In this document: piece after piece, positions 26,080 to 34,964 of the stretch
How positions within the stretch are numbered: position 1 is the stretch's first letter
How the letters are laid out: every line of letters starts with the position of its first letter
Assembly (NCBI RefSeq): GCF_014495685.1
Contig: NZ_JACTVI010000029.1
Span: forward strand, 1-64,000
Origin: Streptomyces sp. TRM68367
GTDB taxonomy: Bacteria > Actinomycetota > Actinomycetes > Streptomycetales > Streptomycetaceae
DNA length: 64,000 bases
Direction of reading: 5' to 3'
The notes under the pieces: generated by a model
What the model was told of the DNA's origin: nothing
The model's input: only the letters and a program-made list of their open reading frames with translations
The model's database searches: none
Made by a program: the position numbers and the translations under genes

Positions 26080-26690
26080 CGCGCTGGCTGATCATCGGAG
26101 CGGCCGGCCTGCTCGGCCGCGAGTTCGTCGACGTGCTGCGCGCGGCGGGCGAGGACGCCCGTCCCACCGCGCTCGGGCGCGACGCTTTGGACGTCACGGA
26201 CGCCGACGCGGTACTGGACGCGGTCTGCGGACACAGCGTCGTGATCAACGCAGCCGCATGGACGGATGTGGACGCGGCGGAGACTCACGAGGCGGCGGCG
26301 ACGGCCGTGAACTCCACCGGCGTCCGGCACCTGGCCGCCGCCTGCGCGCGCCACGGCGCCCGGCTGCTGCACGTGTCCACGGACTACGTCTTCCCGGGAC
26401 ACGGGACCACGCCCTGGTCCGAGGACACCCCGCCGGCCCCGCTCAACGCCTACGGCCGTACCAAGGCCGCGGGCGAGAAAGCTGTACGGGAGCTGGACCC
26501 GGCACGGGTACGACCCGTGGACTCCACGCACTACCCGCGGCCCGCGCCGCGCCCGGCCTGGAGCGTCCCTAGCCACGCCGGCTGGGCGCGGGCGGGAATG
26601 GGCCCACTGGACTCGTGGCGGCCCATGCTCGCCTCGGCGTTCGCAACGGGTGTCTTTCCCGCGCCGGGCGGCGGCGAGGGGGCCGGTTGA
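26076..26690 (+). pseudogene. rmlD: dTDP-4-dehydrorhamnose reductase with internal deletion
   Basis: 204 codons instead of about 290. The first half is normal RmlD: WLIIGAAGLLGREF, INAAAWTDVDAAE, LHVSTDYVFPGHG and the YGRTK catalytic pair. After KAVREL (about 26490) it jumps in frame to DPARVRPVDSTHYPRPAPRP, which belongs near the C-terminus of RmlD. The middle, including the substrate-binding part, is gone. The frame is preserved, so a shortened protein may still be made, but it is unlikely to be active. It starts inside the ATGA left from rmlB. Confidence 0.85.
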
Positions 26691-26783
26691 TCGCGCGATA
26701 ACGGCGGGTTGCCGGGCGCATACCGGCGCCTCCCATGCTGGTCCGGCAACACCGAACCACGCACGACGACCGGAGGCGGAACC

Positions 26784-27968
26784 ATGAGGCAGCAGACCGG
26801 AGTTTGGCTAGTGGGCGCCCGGGGATCGGTGGCCACCACCACGGTGGCCGGCGCGGCGGCGCTCGCCGCCGGGCTGGCGCGGCCGACCGGCTGCGTCACG
26901 GCGACCCGACCGCTGGACCGGCTGCCTCTTCCCGGCTTCGACGAACTGGTCTTCGGCGGGCACGACATCGTGCCCCTGCCCCTGCGCAAGCGCGCGGAGC
27001 AGCTCGTCGAGGCGGGTGTGCTGCCCGCCTGGGTGACCGCCCAGCTGGACGCGGCCCTGGACACGGCCGACCGGGAGATCCGCTCCGGCGCCCGGCCGGC
27101 CGAGGGCGCACCGCAGGCACGGCACGCCGACTCGCTCACCGCCGACCTGAGGTCTTTCCGCGAGCGTCACGGCCTGGACCGCGTGGTCGTGGTCAACCTG
27201 TCCTCGACCGAACCGGCCGTCGACCCGTCCTGCATCCCCGGCACCCGCGAGGAGCTGCGGCGAGCGCTGGCGGAGCGCTCGGACGTGCTGCCGCCCAGCT
27301 CGCTGTACGCCTACGCGGCACTGGAGGCCGGCTGCGCGTACGTGAACTTCACGCCGTCCACCGGCATCCGGCTGCCCGCGCTGGAGTCCCTGGCCGCCGA
27401 CCGCGCACTGCCGTACGCGGGGCGCGACGGCAAGACCGGTGAGACGCTCGTCAAGAGCGTGCTCGCGCCGATGTTCGCGCAGCGGGCGCTGCGGGTGCGG
27501 TCCTGGTCCGGCACCAACCTGCTGGGCGGCGGGGACGGTGCCACGTTGCGGGAACCCGGGGCCGCGCGGAGCAAGACGGAGTCCAAGAGCCGGGTGCTGG
27601 AGGAGGTCCTCGGCCACGCCGTGGAGGGCGAGACCCACATCGACGACGTGCCTGACCTCGGGGAGTGGAAGACCGCCTGGGACCACATCGGCTTCGAGGG
27701 GTTCCTCGGTGTGCGGATGACGATGCAGTTCACGTGGCAGGGCTGTGACTCGGCGCTCGCGGCGCCCCTGGTCCTCGATCTGGTCCGGCTCATGGCGGCG
27801 GCGCACCGGGTGGGGGCGAGCGGCCCGCAGACCCAGTTCGGCTTCTTCTTCAAGGACCCTTTCGTGGCCGGCTCAACCCCGGCGGGAGAGCCGCTCGCCC
27901 GGCCGGAGCACGGGCTCGACGCGCAGTACCGGGCTCTGCTCGACTGGGCCGGTTCGGTGGCCTCGTGA
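26784..27968 (+). CDS. Inositol-3-phosphate synthase family protein (ebo-operon type)
   Basis: A 394-residue protein with NAD-binding GVWLVGARGSVATTT and the family blocks NFTPSTGIRLPALESL, GRDGKTGETLVKSVLAPMF, WSGTNLLGGGDGATL and SKTESKSR, matching myo-inositol-1-phosphate synthases. It would isomerise glucose-6-phosphate to inositol-3-phosphate, or act on a related substrate. GGAGG lies eight nt before ATG 26784; the open frame upstream is not protein-like. It heads the ebo-type operon and overlaps EboC (GTGA). Here it takes the place where other ebo operons carry the dehydroquinate-synthase-like eboD. Confidence 0.88.
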   Translation: MRQQTGVWLVGARGSVATTTVAGAAALAAGLARPTGCVTATRPLDRLPLPGFDELVFGGHDIVPLPLRKRAEQLVEAGVLPAWVTAQLDAALDTADREIRSGARPAEGAPQARHADSLTADLRSFRERHGLDRVVVVNLSSTEPAVDPSCIPGTREELRRALAERSDVLPPSSLYAYAALEAGCAYVNFTPSTGIRLPALESLAADRALPYAGRDGKTGETLVKSVLAPMFAQRALRVRSWSGTNLLGGGDGATLREPGAARSKTESKSRVLEEVLGHAVEGETHIDDVPDLGEWKTAWDHIGFEGFLGVRMTMQFTWQGCDSALAAPLVLDLVRLMAAAHRVGASGPQTQFGFFFKDPFVAGSTPAGEPLARPEHGLDAQYRALLDWAGSVAS

Positions 27969-28837
27969 TGCCCGGTCCGCTGTACGAACTGGTCCGCGCA
28001 CCGGCCGTGTTGACGGTGCCCGGCGACACGCTGGCCGGGGCCCTGGCCGCGGGGCTCCCCCTTCGCCCCGCGGCCACGACGGCCGCCGCGTCCGTGTGTC
28101 TGTATTGGGCGGGCATGGCCCTCAACGACTACGCCGACCGGACCGTCGACGCCCATGAGCGGTCCCATCGCCCGGTCCCCTCGGGACGCGTCCGCGCGGG
28201 CACCGCGCTAACGGTCGCCGTCGGCGGCACCGCGGCGGGGCTCGGGCTGGCGGCGGCGAGCGGCGGCCGCCGCTCGCTGGCGGTAGCCCTGCCTCTCGCG
28301 GCGGCGGTGTGGGCGTACGACCTGGGTCTCAAGTCGGGGCCGTACGGCCCGGCGGTGATGGCCGCGGCCCGCGGTCTCGACGTCCTGCTCGGCGCCGCGG
28401 CGGGCGGCGCAGATGGTGTCGTCCGAGCGCTGTTCCCGGCCGCGGTGATGGCGGCGCACACGGCCGCGGTGACCCGGCTCAGCCGGGGCGAGGTGCACGG
28501 AGCGCCCGCGGCGCTGCCGCGTTCGACGCTCCTGGCCACCGCCGTGGTCGCCGCGACGACCGCTCTCCCCCCTCGCGGTCGCGGGCCCCGGTCGGCCAGG
28601 GCTGCTCAGCTCGCCCTGGCGGGCTGGTACGCCGGTCGGTTCGCCTCCCTGCAAGCGGCGGCCGTCCGCAAGCCGACCGCGGAACGGATCAGGGAGTCCG
28701 TCGGCGCGGGCATCCACGCCATGGTGCCGCTCCAGGCGGCGCTCACCGCTCGCGCCGGTGCCCCCCTGCCCGCGATAGCGCTCTCCGCCGCGTTGCCCCT
28801 GGCGCGGCGCCTGGCGCGACGGGTGTCGCCGACGTGA
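27965..28837 (+). CDS. eboC: EboC, UbiA-like membrane prenyltransferase homologue
   Basis: A 290-residue polytopic membrane protein. The loop NDYADRTVDAHERSHRPVPS has the N-D-x-x-D-x-x-x-D Asp pattern of UbiA prenyltransferases. The second Asp-rich loop is not obvious. About seven hydrophobic segments are seen. GTG 27965 overlaps the previous stop; ATG 27968 is an equal choice. In ebo operons this membrane protein is thought to anchor metabolite traffic across the membrane; no reaction has been shown to my knowledge. Confidence 0.85.
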   Translation: MMPGPLYELVRAPAVLTVPGDTLAGALAAGLPLRPAATTAAASVCLYWAGMALNDYADRTVDAHERSHRPVPSGRVRAGTALTVAVGGTAAGLGLAAASGGRRSLAVALPLAAAVWAYDLGLKSGPYGPAVMAAARGLDVLLGAAAGGADGVVRALFPAAVMAAHTAAVTRLSRGEVHGAPAALPRSTLLATAVVAATTALPPRGRGPRSARAAQLALAGWYAGRFASLQAAAVRKPTAERIRESVGAGIHAMVPLQAALTARAGAPLPAIALSAALPLARRLARRVSPT

Positions 28838-29520
28838 GCTCCGGACAGGCGCCACCGTCCCTCGCGGACCTGCGCCGCGCACTGGAGGCGGTCCTCACCG
28901 AGGGCGGCGCCGCCTGGCTGGAGACGGCCGAGCAGCGTGTCGCCGCATCAGCCGGGGCGCTCGGCGCGCTGTTTCCGGCCGCCGGGAGGTCGTGCGGGCA
29001 CGGGCCGCTGCCCGGCCTCGCGGACTGGACGGCCGGGGACGCGGCACGCGTGTTCCTGCTGCTGGCCGTGGAGGCGGAGGGCGGGCGGCGCCTCGCCGAG
29101 ACGGTGGCCTGTTACCGGTACGGCAACGCGGCTGAACGGCGGTCCGTCCTGCGGGCGCTGCCGCTGCTCGGCCTCGGCGCGGACGCGGTCGAGCTCACCG
29201 AGGACGCGCTGCGGACGAACGACAGCCGGCTGCTGGCGGCCGCGCTGGGTCCGTACGCGGCGCGTCATCTGAGCCCCCGTCTGTGGCGCCACGCGGTGCT
29301 GAAGTGCCTCTTCGTCGGGGTGCCGCTCGCCGCCGTCGCCGATCTGGACCGTCGCCGCGACGCACAGCTGGTGCGGATGGTCGGCGACTTCGTGCGGGAG
29401 CGTCAGGCCGCGGGCCGGGCGGTTCCGGCCGACGCCCTGGCGCTGCTCTCAGCCGCCTCCGTCCTCCCCCCGACCAGGAGTGGTACCCGATGCGGATCCT
29501 CGACCCCCACATCCACATGA
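28834..29520 (+). CDS. eboA: EboA-family metabolite traffic protein
   Basis: A 228-residue, probably all-helical soluble protein. It contains DAARVFLLLAVEAEGG, the run CYRYGNAAERRSVLRALPLL and LKCLFVGVPLAAVADLDRR, the last typical of EboA proteins. The GTG start overlaps the eboC stop and its 3' end overlaps eboB by 31 bp. The last dozen residues lie in that overlap. The molecular role is unknown; the family was defined by co-occurrence in ebo operons. Confidence 0.85.
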   Translation: MSSGQAPPSLADLRRALEAVLTEGGAAWLETAEQRVAASAGALGALFPAAGRSCGHGPLPGLADWTAGDAARVFLLLAVEAEGGRRLAETVACYRYGNAAERRSVLRALPLLGLGADAVELTEDALRTNDSRLLAAALGPYAARHLSPRLWRHAVLKCLFVGVPLAAVADLDRRRDAQLVRMVGDFVRERQAAGRAVPADALALLSAASVLPPTRSGTRCGSSTPTST

Positions 29521-30347
29521 TCTCCAGGACCACGGACGACTACCGCGCCATGCGTGAGGCCGGGGTGCGCTGTGTCGTGGAGCCCGCGTTCTGGCTGGGG
29601 CAGCCCCGGACGAGCGTGGGGAGCCTCACGGACTACTTCGACACGCTCCTGGGCTGGGAACCCTATCGGGCCGCCCAGTTCGGCATCGCCCATCACTGTG
29701 CGCTGGCGCTCAATCCCAAGGAGGCCAACGATCCGCGGTGCGCCGGTGTGCTGGACCTGCTGCCCCGCTACCTGGCGAATGACTCGGTGGTCGCCGTCGG
29801 CGAGATCGGTTTCGACTCCGGGACGCCGCAGGAGGAGGAGGCCTTCGCCTCGCAGCTCTCCCTCGCCCGGGACCACGGCCTGCCCGCCCTCGTGCACACT
29901 CCGCACCGCGACAAGGCCGCCGGCACCGCGCGCTCGCTGGAGCTGATCGCCGCTTGCGGCATCGACCCAGGCCGGGTGGTGCTGGACCACCTGAACGAGG
30001 TGACGGTCGCCCAGGTCGCCGAGGCGGGCTGCTGGATGGGCTTCTCGATCTACCCCGACACGAAGATGGACCCGGAGCGGATGGTGCGCATCCTCCAGGA
30101 GTACGGCACCGAGCGCGTGCTGGTGAATTCCGCGGCCGACTGGGGACACAGCGATCCGCTGCTCACCCGGGCGACAGGCGAGGCGATGCTCGCGGCCGGG
30201 TTCACCGAGGACGACGTGGACCAGGTGCTGTGGCGCAACCCGGTCGCCTTCTACGGACAGAGCGGGCGGCTCGTGCCCGAACTCGTCCCGGATCAGTTGC
30301 CGACCGTCACGCACGCGGGCAACTCCATAGCACGCGGGGGGAGTTGA
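29490..30347 (+). CDS. eboB: EboB, TatD-family metal hydrolase
   Basis: A 285-residue TIM-barrel hydrolase. Metal ligands are seen as HxH in ILDPHIHM, Glu in AVGEIGFD, His in ALVHTPHRD and LDHLNE, and Asp in VNSAADWG. It has the usual layout and length of EboB rather than of the DNase TatD. GGAG eight nt upstream fixes ATG at 29490, inside the end of eboA. Substrate unknown; a processing step on a trafficked metabolite is the usual guess for the family. Confidence 0.9.
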   Translation: MRILDPHIHMISRTTDDYRAMREAGVRCVVEPAFWLGQPRTSVGSLTDYFDTLLGWEPYRAAQFGIAHHCALALNPKEANDPRCAGVLDLLPRYLANDSVVAVGEIGFDSGTPQEEEAFASQLSLARDHGLPALVHTPHRDKAAGTARSLELIAACGIDPGRVVLDHLNEVTVAQVAEAGCWMGFSIYPDTKMDPERMVRILQEYGTERVLVNSAADWGHSDPLLTRATGEAMLAAGFTEDDVDQVLWRNPVAFYGQSGRLVPELVPDQLPTVTHAGNSIARGGS

Positions 30348-30352
30348 GCACC

Positions 30353-31525
30353 ATGCGGTTCCGGCACCCCGACGGCACCGCCGTCCACCTCTCATACTGC
30401 ACCAACGTGCATCCCGCCGAGTCGCTGGCGGGGATCGTCGCCCAGCTGGACCGCCATGCCGTCCCAGTCCGGGAGCGCCTCGGAGTGGACCGCCTCGGCG
30501 TGGGGCTGTGGCTGGCCCGGCAGGCCGCGCAGGAGCTGACGGCCGACCCTACGGCCGTGTCCCGGCTGCGCCGCGCGCTCGCCGTGCGCGGTCTGGAGAC
30601 CGTCTCCCTCAACGCCTTTCCGTACCGGGGCTTCCACGCGCCCACGGTCAAGCGGGACGTCTACCTCCCCGACTGGGCGGACCCTGCGCGGCTGCGCCAC
30701 ACCCTCGATCTCGCGCGCATCCTGGCCCGGCTGTTGCCGGACGACGCCGCCCGCGGCAGCATCTCCACGCTTCCTCTGGGCTGGCGTTCCTGGTGGTCCC
30801 CTCGGCGGCAGGCCGATGCCGAGGCGGCTGTCGACGGGCTCGCCGAAGGGCTCGCCGCGGTGGCCGCGCAGGAGGGCCGGCCGGTCCGCGTCGGCTTCGA
30901 ACCCGAGCCGGGCTGCGTGGTGGAGCGCACCGAGGAGGCGGTGGAGCTGCTCGCCGGACGTGATCCGGACGTGCTGGGCGTCTGTCTGGACGCCTGTCAT
31001 CTCGCCGTGGCCTTCGAGGAGCCCGATCGGGTGCTGGCGCGGCTGTCCGAGTCCGGCGTGTCCGTCGTGAAACTCCAGGCGTCCTGTGCCCTGCATGTCC
31101 CGGACCCGCGGGACCCGGAGGCGGTGGCCCGGCTGAAGGGGTTCGGTGAGCCGAGGTTCCTGCACCAGACGAGGGAGGCGACGAGCGGCCTGCCGCTGGC
31201 CCGGGACGACCTGGACGACGCTCTCGGGCCGGACGGGCTGCCGGGCCGCGGTCCGTGGCGCGTCCACTTCCACGTGCCGCTGCACGCCGATCCCCCGGCC
31301 CCGCTGCGGTCCACCCGCCCGGTGCTCGAAGCCGTGCTCGCCGGGTTGCTGGGCCGCTCAGCGGCCGTCACGGACCACATCGAGGTCGAGACGTACACCT
31401 GGGAGGTGCTGCCGCCCGGCCGGCGGCCGTCGGGGCCCACGGCGCTGAGCGCAGGCATCGCCGCCGAACTCGATTGGGCGCGTGGGCGGTTCGCACAGCT
31501 CGCGATGAAGGAGGAGGACCGGTGA
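30353..31525 (+). CDS. eboE: EboE-family metabolite traffic protein
   Basis: A 390-residue protein of the xylose-isomerase-like TIM-barrel group. It opens HLSYCTNVHPAESLAGI, then has VGFEPEPGCVVERTEE (Glu) and LGVCLDACHLAVAFEEP (Asp, His), followed by VHFHVPLHAD and the end segment VETYTWEVLP, all as in EboE. GGGGGGAG precedes the ATG by about ten nt, five bases after eboB ends. It overlaps eboF (GTGA). Enzyme activity is likely from the conserved acidic and His residues, but the reaction is unknown. Confidence 0.87.
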   Translation: MRFRHPDGTAVHLSYCTNVHPAESLAGIVAQLDRHAVPVRERLGVDRLGVGLWLARQAAQELTADPTAVSRLRRALAVRGLETVSLNAFPYRGFHAPTVKRDVYLPDWADPARLRHTLDLARILARLLPDDAARGSISTLPLGWRSWWSPRRQADAEAAVDGLAEGLAAVAAQEGRPVRVGFEPEPGCVVERTEEAVELLAGRDPDVLGVCLDACHLAVAFEEPDRVLARLSESGVSVVKLQASCALHVPDPRDPEAVARLKGFGEPRFLHQTREATSGLPLARDDLDDALGPDGLPGRGPWRVHFHVPLHADPPAPLRSTRPVLEAVLAGLLGRSAAVTDHIEVETYTWEVLPPGRRPSGPTALSAGIAAELDWARGRFAQLAMKEEDR

Positions 31526-32916
31526 GCGCGCGGCGATCCGTGGCGGTGCTGTGCACGGTCGGAGTGACCCCGAGCCTGCTGCCGCACATGCCGCGGCTGC
31601 GCGCGATCGGCGAGGAGGGCTTCACCGCCGCGCTGACCACGGTGTTTCCCGCGGTGACCTCCACCGTGCAGGCCAGTGTCATCACCGGGCTGCCGCCCGG
31701 GGAACACGGCGCCGTGGCCAACGGCTGGTACGCGCGGGACCGGGGCGAAGTGCGGTTCTGGGGGCAGCACAACGCTCTGGTGTCGGGCGAGAAGGTGTGG
31801 CAGGCCGCCCGCACGCTCGACCCCTCGCACCGCAGTGCCTATCTGTGCTGGTGGTACGCGATGGGCGCAGACGTCGACACCGTGCTGACCCCACGGCCGG
31901 TCTACCGCTACGACGGCCGCAAGGAACCCGACTGCTACACCCGGCCCGCGGGACTGCGCGACGCCCTCACCGATGCCCTCGGGCCGTTTCCGCTGTTCCG
32001 GTACTGGGGCCCGGGCGCGGGCATCGCCGCCACCGAGTGGATCGCCGCTGCCGCGCGGCTGGTGGTGCGCACTGTCGCGCCCGACCTGTCCTTCGTCTAC
32101 GTCCCGCACCTCGACTACGACCTGCAGCGGTACGGACCCGACGGCCCCGAGGCGATCCGTGCCGCCCGCATGGCGGACGCCGCCCTCGCTCCCCTGCTGG
32201 ACGAACTGCGGGCCCGCGGCACCACGGTGGTGGCGCTGAGCGAGTACGGCATCACGGCGGCCCGGCGGCCCGTCGACATCAACCTGGCGCTACGGCGTGC
32301 GGGGCTGCTGTCGGTGTACGCCCAGCGCGGCATGGAGTACCTCGACCCGCACACCTCGCGGGCGTTCGCCGTCTCCGACCACCAGGTGGCCCACGTGTAC
32401 GTCGCCAACCCGGCGGACGTGCCGCGGGTGCGGGATGTGCTGCACGAGTTGGCCGGCGTGGACGAGGTCCTCGACCGGGCCGCGCAGCGAGCGCTCGGCG
32501 CCGGCCACGAACGCTCGGGGGAGCTGGTCGCGGTGGCGGAGCCGGACGCCTGGTTCACGTACTACTACTGGCTCGACGACGCCCGTGCGCCGGACTTCGC
32601 CCGAGGTGTGGAGATCCACCGCAAACCCGGCTACGACCCGGCGGAGCTCTTCTTCGATCCGCACGACCGCTGGGTACGGGCACGGGCCGCGCTGACCCTG
32701 CTGCGCAAGCGGGCCGGGATGCGCGCTCCCATGACGGTCGTGCCGCTGGACGCCTCGGTGGTGCGCGGCACCCACGGGCGGTTGCCCGACGACCCGCGCC
32801 ACGCCCCCGTGCTGCTGTGCTCCGATCCCGCACCGGAGCGGGAACGCTGGCACGTCACCGAAGTCAAGGACCTGGTTCTGCGGTTGTCGGGGCTTGTCCC
32901 CGTGCCCCGTCGCTGA
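31522..32916 (+). CDS. eboF: EboF, alkaline-phosphatase-superfamily (NPP-like) protein
   Basis: A 464-residue member of the nucleotide pyrophosphatase/phosphodiesterase group. FPAVTSTVQASVITGLPPGE includes the nucleophile Thr, and VYVPHLDYDLQRYG and AVSDHQVAHVYV supply metal-site residues. Compared with NPP enzymes the first metal Asp is missing (CTVGVTPS) and the usual SDHG is SEYG. No signal peptide is visible. It overlaps eboE by 4 bp and is followed after 13 bp by trpC. Presumably it hydrolyses a phosphate or phosphodiester in the trafficked metabolite. Confidence 0.87.
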   Translation: MSARRSVAVLCTVGVTPSLLPHMPRLRAIGEEGFTAALTTVFPAVTSTVQASVITGLPPGEHGAVANGWYARDRGEVRFWGQHNALVSGEKVWQAARTLDPSHRSAYLCWWYAMGADVDTVLTPRPVYRYDGRKEPDCYTRPAGLRDALTDALGPFPLFRYWGPGAGIAATEWIAAAARLVVRTVAPDLSFVYVPHLDYDLQRYGPDGPEAIRAARMADAALAPLLDELRARGTTVVALSEYGITAARRPVDINLALRRAGLLSVYAQRGMEYLDPHTSRAFAVSDHQVAHVYVANPADVPRVRDVLHELAGVDEVLDRAAQRALGAGHERSGELVAVAEPDAWFTYYYWLDDARAPDFARGVEIHRKPGYDPAELFFDPHDRWVRARAALTLLRKRAGMRAPMTVVPLDASVVRGTHGRLPDDPRHAPVLLCSDPAPERERWHVTEVKDLVLRLSGLVPVPRR

Positions 32917-32929
32917 GGAGCGGAACACC

Positions 32930-33718
32930 ATGAGCGTGCTCGAGTCGATCGTGGACGGTGTGCTTGCCGACCTGGCGGTGCGGCGCGAACGCGTGCCCCT
33001 GGAGGAGCTGCGGGAGCGGGCTGCGGCCGCGCCTGCCGCGCTGGACGGGGTGCGGGCGTTGCGGGCTGATGCGGAGGTACGGGTGATCGCCGAGGTGAAG
33101 CGGGCCAGTCCGTCCGCGGGGCTGCTGGCGGACATCCCGGATGCCGCAGCCATGGCCCGGGCCTACCAGGACGGCGGCGCGGCGGCCGTCAGCGTGCTGA
33201 CCGAGGAGCGGCGGTTCGGGGGCGGACTCGCCGACCTGGACGCGGTGCGCGCGCACGTACGCATTCCGGTCCTGCGCAAGGACTTCGTGGTGACCCGCTA
33301 CCAGGTGTGGGAGGCACGGGCGCACGGCGCGGACCTGGTCCTGCTGATCGCGGCCGCGCTGGACGGCCCGAGGCTGCCGGCGCTGGTGGCCGAGGCGCGC
33401 GCCGCGGGCCTGACCCCGCTGGTTGAGGTGCACGACGCCGAGGAGATCGCCCGGGCCGTCGACGCGGGGGCGGAGGTCATCGGCGTCAACAACCGGGACC
33501 TGCGCACGCTGCGGGTGGACCGGAGCACCTTCGCCCGGCTGGTGGACCGGATGCCGCACACGGTGGTGCGGGTCGCCGAGTCGGGCATCCGCGGTCCCGA
33601 GGACGTAGCCGCCTGCGCGGCCGCGGGCGCGGACGCCGTCCTCGTCGGCACCGCGCTGGTGCGCGGGGGCCGGCCGGCGGAAGCCGTCCGCGCCCTGGCG
33701 GCGGCCTGCCTGCCCTGA
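32930..33718 (+). CDS. trpC: Indole-3-glycerol-phosphate synthase
   Basis: A 262-residue TIM barrel with VIAEVKRASPSAG, AVSVLTEERRFGG, VLRKDFVVTRYQ (catalytic Lys), IGVNNRDLRTL and ESGIRGPED. It converts carboxyphenylaminodeoxyribulose-phosphate to indole-3-glycerol phosphate. ATG 32930 has GAGGAG ten nt upstream; the open frame from 32894 overlaps eboF and is not used. It is only 13 bp from eboF, so it is most likely the last gene of the ebo transcript, and it is convergent with trpD. Confidence 0.95.
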   Translation: MSVLESIVDGVLADLAVRRERVPLEELRERAAAAPAALDGVRALRADAEVRVIAEVKRASPSAGLLADIPDAAAMARAYQDGGAAAVSVLTEERRFGGGLADLDAVRAHVRIPVLRKDFVVTRYQVWEARAHGADLVLLIAAALDGPRLPALVAEARAAGLTPLVEVHDAEEIARAVDAGAEVIGVNNRDLRTLRVDRSTFARLVDRMPHTVVRVAESGIRGPEDVAACAAAGADAVLVGTALVRGGRPAEAVRALAAACLP

Positions 33719-33740
33719 CCGGTGTGCCCCGGCCGCGGGC

Positions 33741-34844
33741 TCAGCCGCGGGGCGGCCCGGGGGCGGCGTCCGCGGCCGCGGCGTGCTTGCCGGTGAGGGC
33801 AACCCAGCGCTCCAGGACGTCCGCGGCGGCTCCGGAGTCGATGGACTTGGCGCACGGGCCGAGTTCCCGGGCGATCCGCTCGGCGACCGGCAGCGGTGAC
33901 GGGCGCAGCGCCGACAGCCCCGCCGCGGCCGACAGCAGCACGGCGTCCCGTACCGCGCCGCGCTCCCCGGCCAGCAGGGCGCGTACGACCTGTGCGTTGT
34001 GCTCGGCGCCGCCTCCGCGCAGTTCGTCCCGGTGGGCCCGGGCGATGCCGGCGTCCAGCGGATCGAACGTCTCCTCGCGGACCGTCCCGTCCTGCACGGA
34101 CCAGACCTTGGAGGTGGTGGTGACCGTCAGTTCGTCGAGTCCGTCGTCGCCGCGGAAGACCAGCGCCGCGGTACCGCGGAGGGCCAGCACTCCGGCGATG
34201 AGCGGGGCGGTGCGCGCGTCGGCCGTGCCGACCGCCTGGGCGGTGGGTGCGGCCGGGTTGGACAGCGGGCCGAGCAGGTTGAAGACCGTCGGGATGCCGA
34301 GTTCCCGCCGGGTCGGGGCGGCGTGCCGCATCGCCGGGTGGAAGTGCGGTGCGAAGCAGAACGTGATCCCGGCCTCCTCGGCGACGTCCGCGACGGCGCG
34401 CGGCGGCAGGGTGAGGACGACACCCAGTCGCTCCAGCACGTCGGCGGATCCGCAGGCCGAGGACGCCGAGCGGTTGCCGTGTTTGACCACGCGGGCGCCG
34501 GCGCCGGCCGCCACGACCGCCGCCATCGTCGAGATGTTGACCGTGTCGGCGCCGTCGCCACCCGTTCCGACGATGTCCAGGGTGGGGCCGGGCACGTGGA
34601 GCGGCACGGCGTGCGCGCGCAGGCCGTCGACGAGCCCGCGCACCTCCTCGACGGTCTCGCCCTTGGCGCGCAGCGCCACGAGCATCCCCGCCAGCCTGGC
34701 CGGGCTCGCCGCACCACGCATGACCTGTTCCATCGCCCAGGCCGTGTCCTCGCTCGTCAGGTCTCTTCGCCCCAGGACCGCTTCGAGCAGGCCCGGCCAG
34801 TCACGCTCCGCCGCCGTCACCGGATCGTCCCCTCCCGTCGTCAC
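33741..34844 (-). CDS. trpD: Anthranilate phosphoribosyltransferase
   Basis: A 367-residue enzyme with VGTGGDGADTVNISTM (PRPP loop), VVKHGNRSASSACGSADVLE and GIPTVFNLLGPLSNPA. It adds phosphoribose to anthranilate. The start used gives MTTGGDDPVTAAERD, slightly longer than many TrpD; the start at 34844 follows from the open frame and is not backed by a clear ribosome site. It is divergent from the MocR-type regulator and convergent with trpC. It is probably a cluster copy additional to a housekeeping trpD elsewhere. Confidence 0.95.
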   Translation of the reverse strand: MTTGGDDPVTAAERDWPGLLEAVLGRRDLTSEDTAWAMEQVMRGAASPARLAGMLVALRAKGETVEEVRGLVDGLRAHAVPLHVPGPTLDIVGTGGDGADTVNISTMAAVVAAGAGARVVKHGNRSASSACGSADVLERLGVVLTLPPRAVADVAEEAGITFCFAPHFHPAMRHAAPTRRELGIPTVFNLLGPLSNPAAPTAQAVGTADARTAPLIAGVLALRGTAALVFRGDDGLDELTVTTTSKVWSVQDGTVREETFDPLDAGIARAHRDELRGGGAEHNAQVVRALLAGERGAVRDAVLLSAAAGLSALRPSPLPVAERIARELGPCAKSIDSGAAADVLERWVALTGKHAAAADAAPGPPRG

Positions 34845-34878
34845 GCCCGGTCGTGCCGCCGGGCCACCGTCCCGATCA

Positions 34879-34910
34879 GTCTGGGAGCCGCCGCAGCGGC
34901 CGGGCCAGAC
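34879..34910. promoter_or_regulatory. Inverted repeat between trpD and mocR-type gene
   Basis: GTCTGG (34879-34884) and CCAGAC (34905-34910) form an inverted repeat in the 120-bp divergent spacer. It is a possible operator for the MocR-type regulator; short arms make this weak. Confidence 0.3.
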
Positions 34911-34964
34911 CAGTCGGAGGCGTCTTCACCGGTCCACTTGTCCTGGTAGAGAAGGGAGTTGACG

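Noticed and set aside
26080..26572. Continuation of the rmlB frame after the VYG junction
   Set aside because: Translation is Arg/Gly-rich nonsense and overlaps the real rmlD frame.
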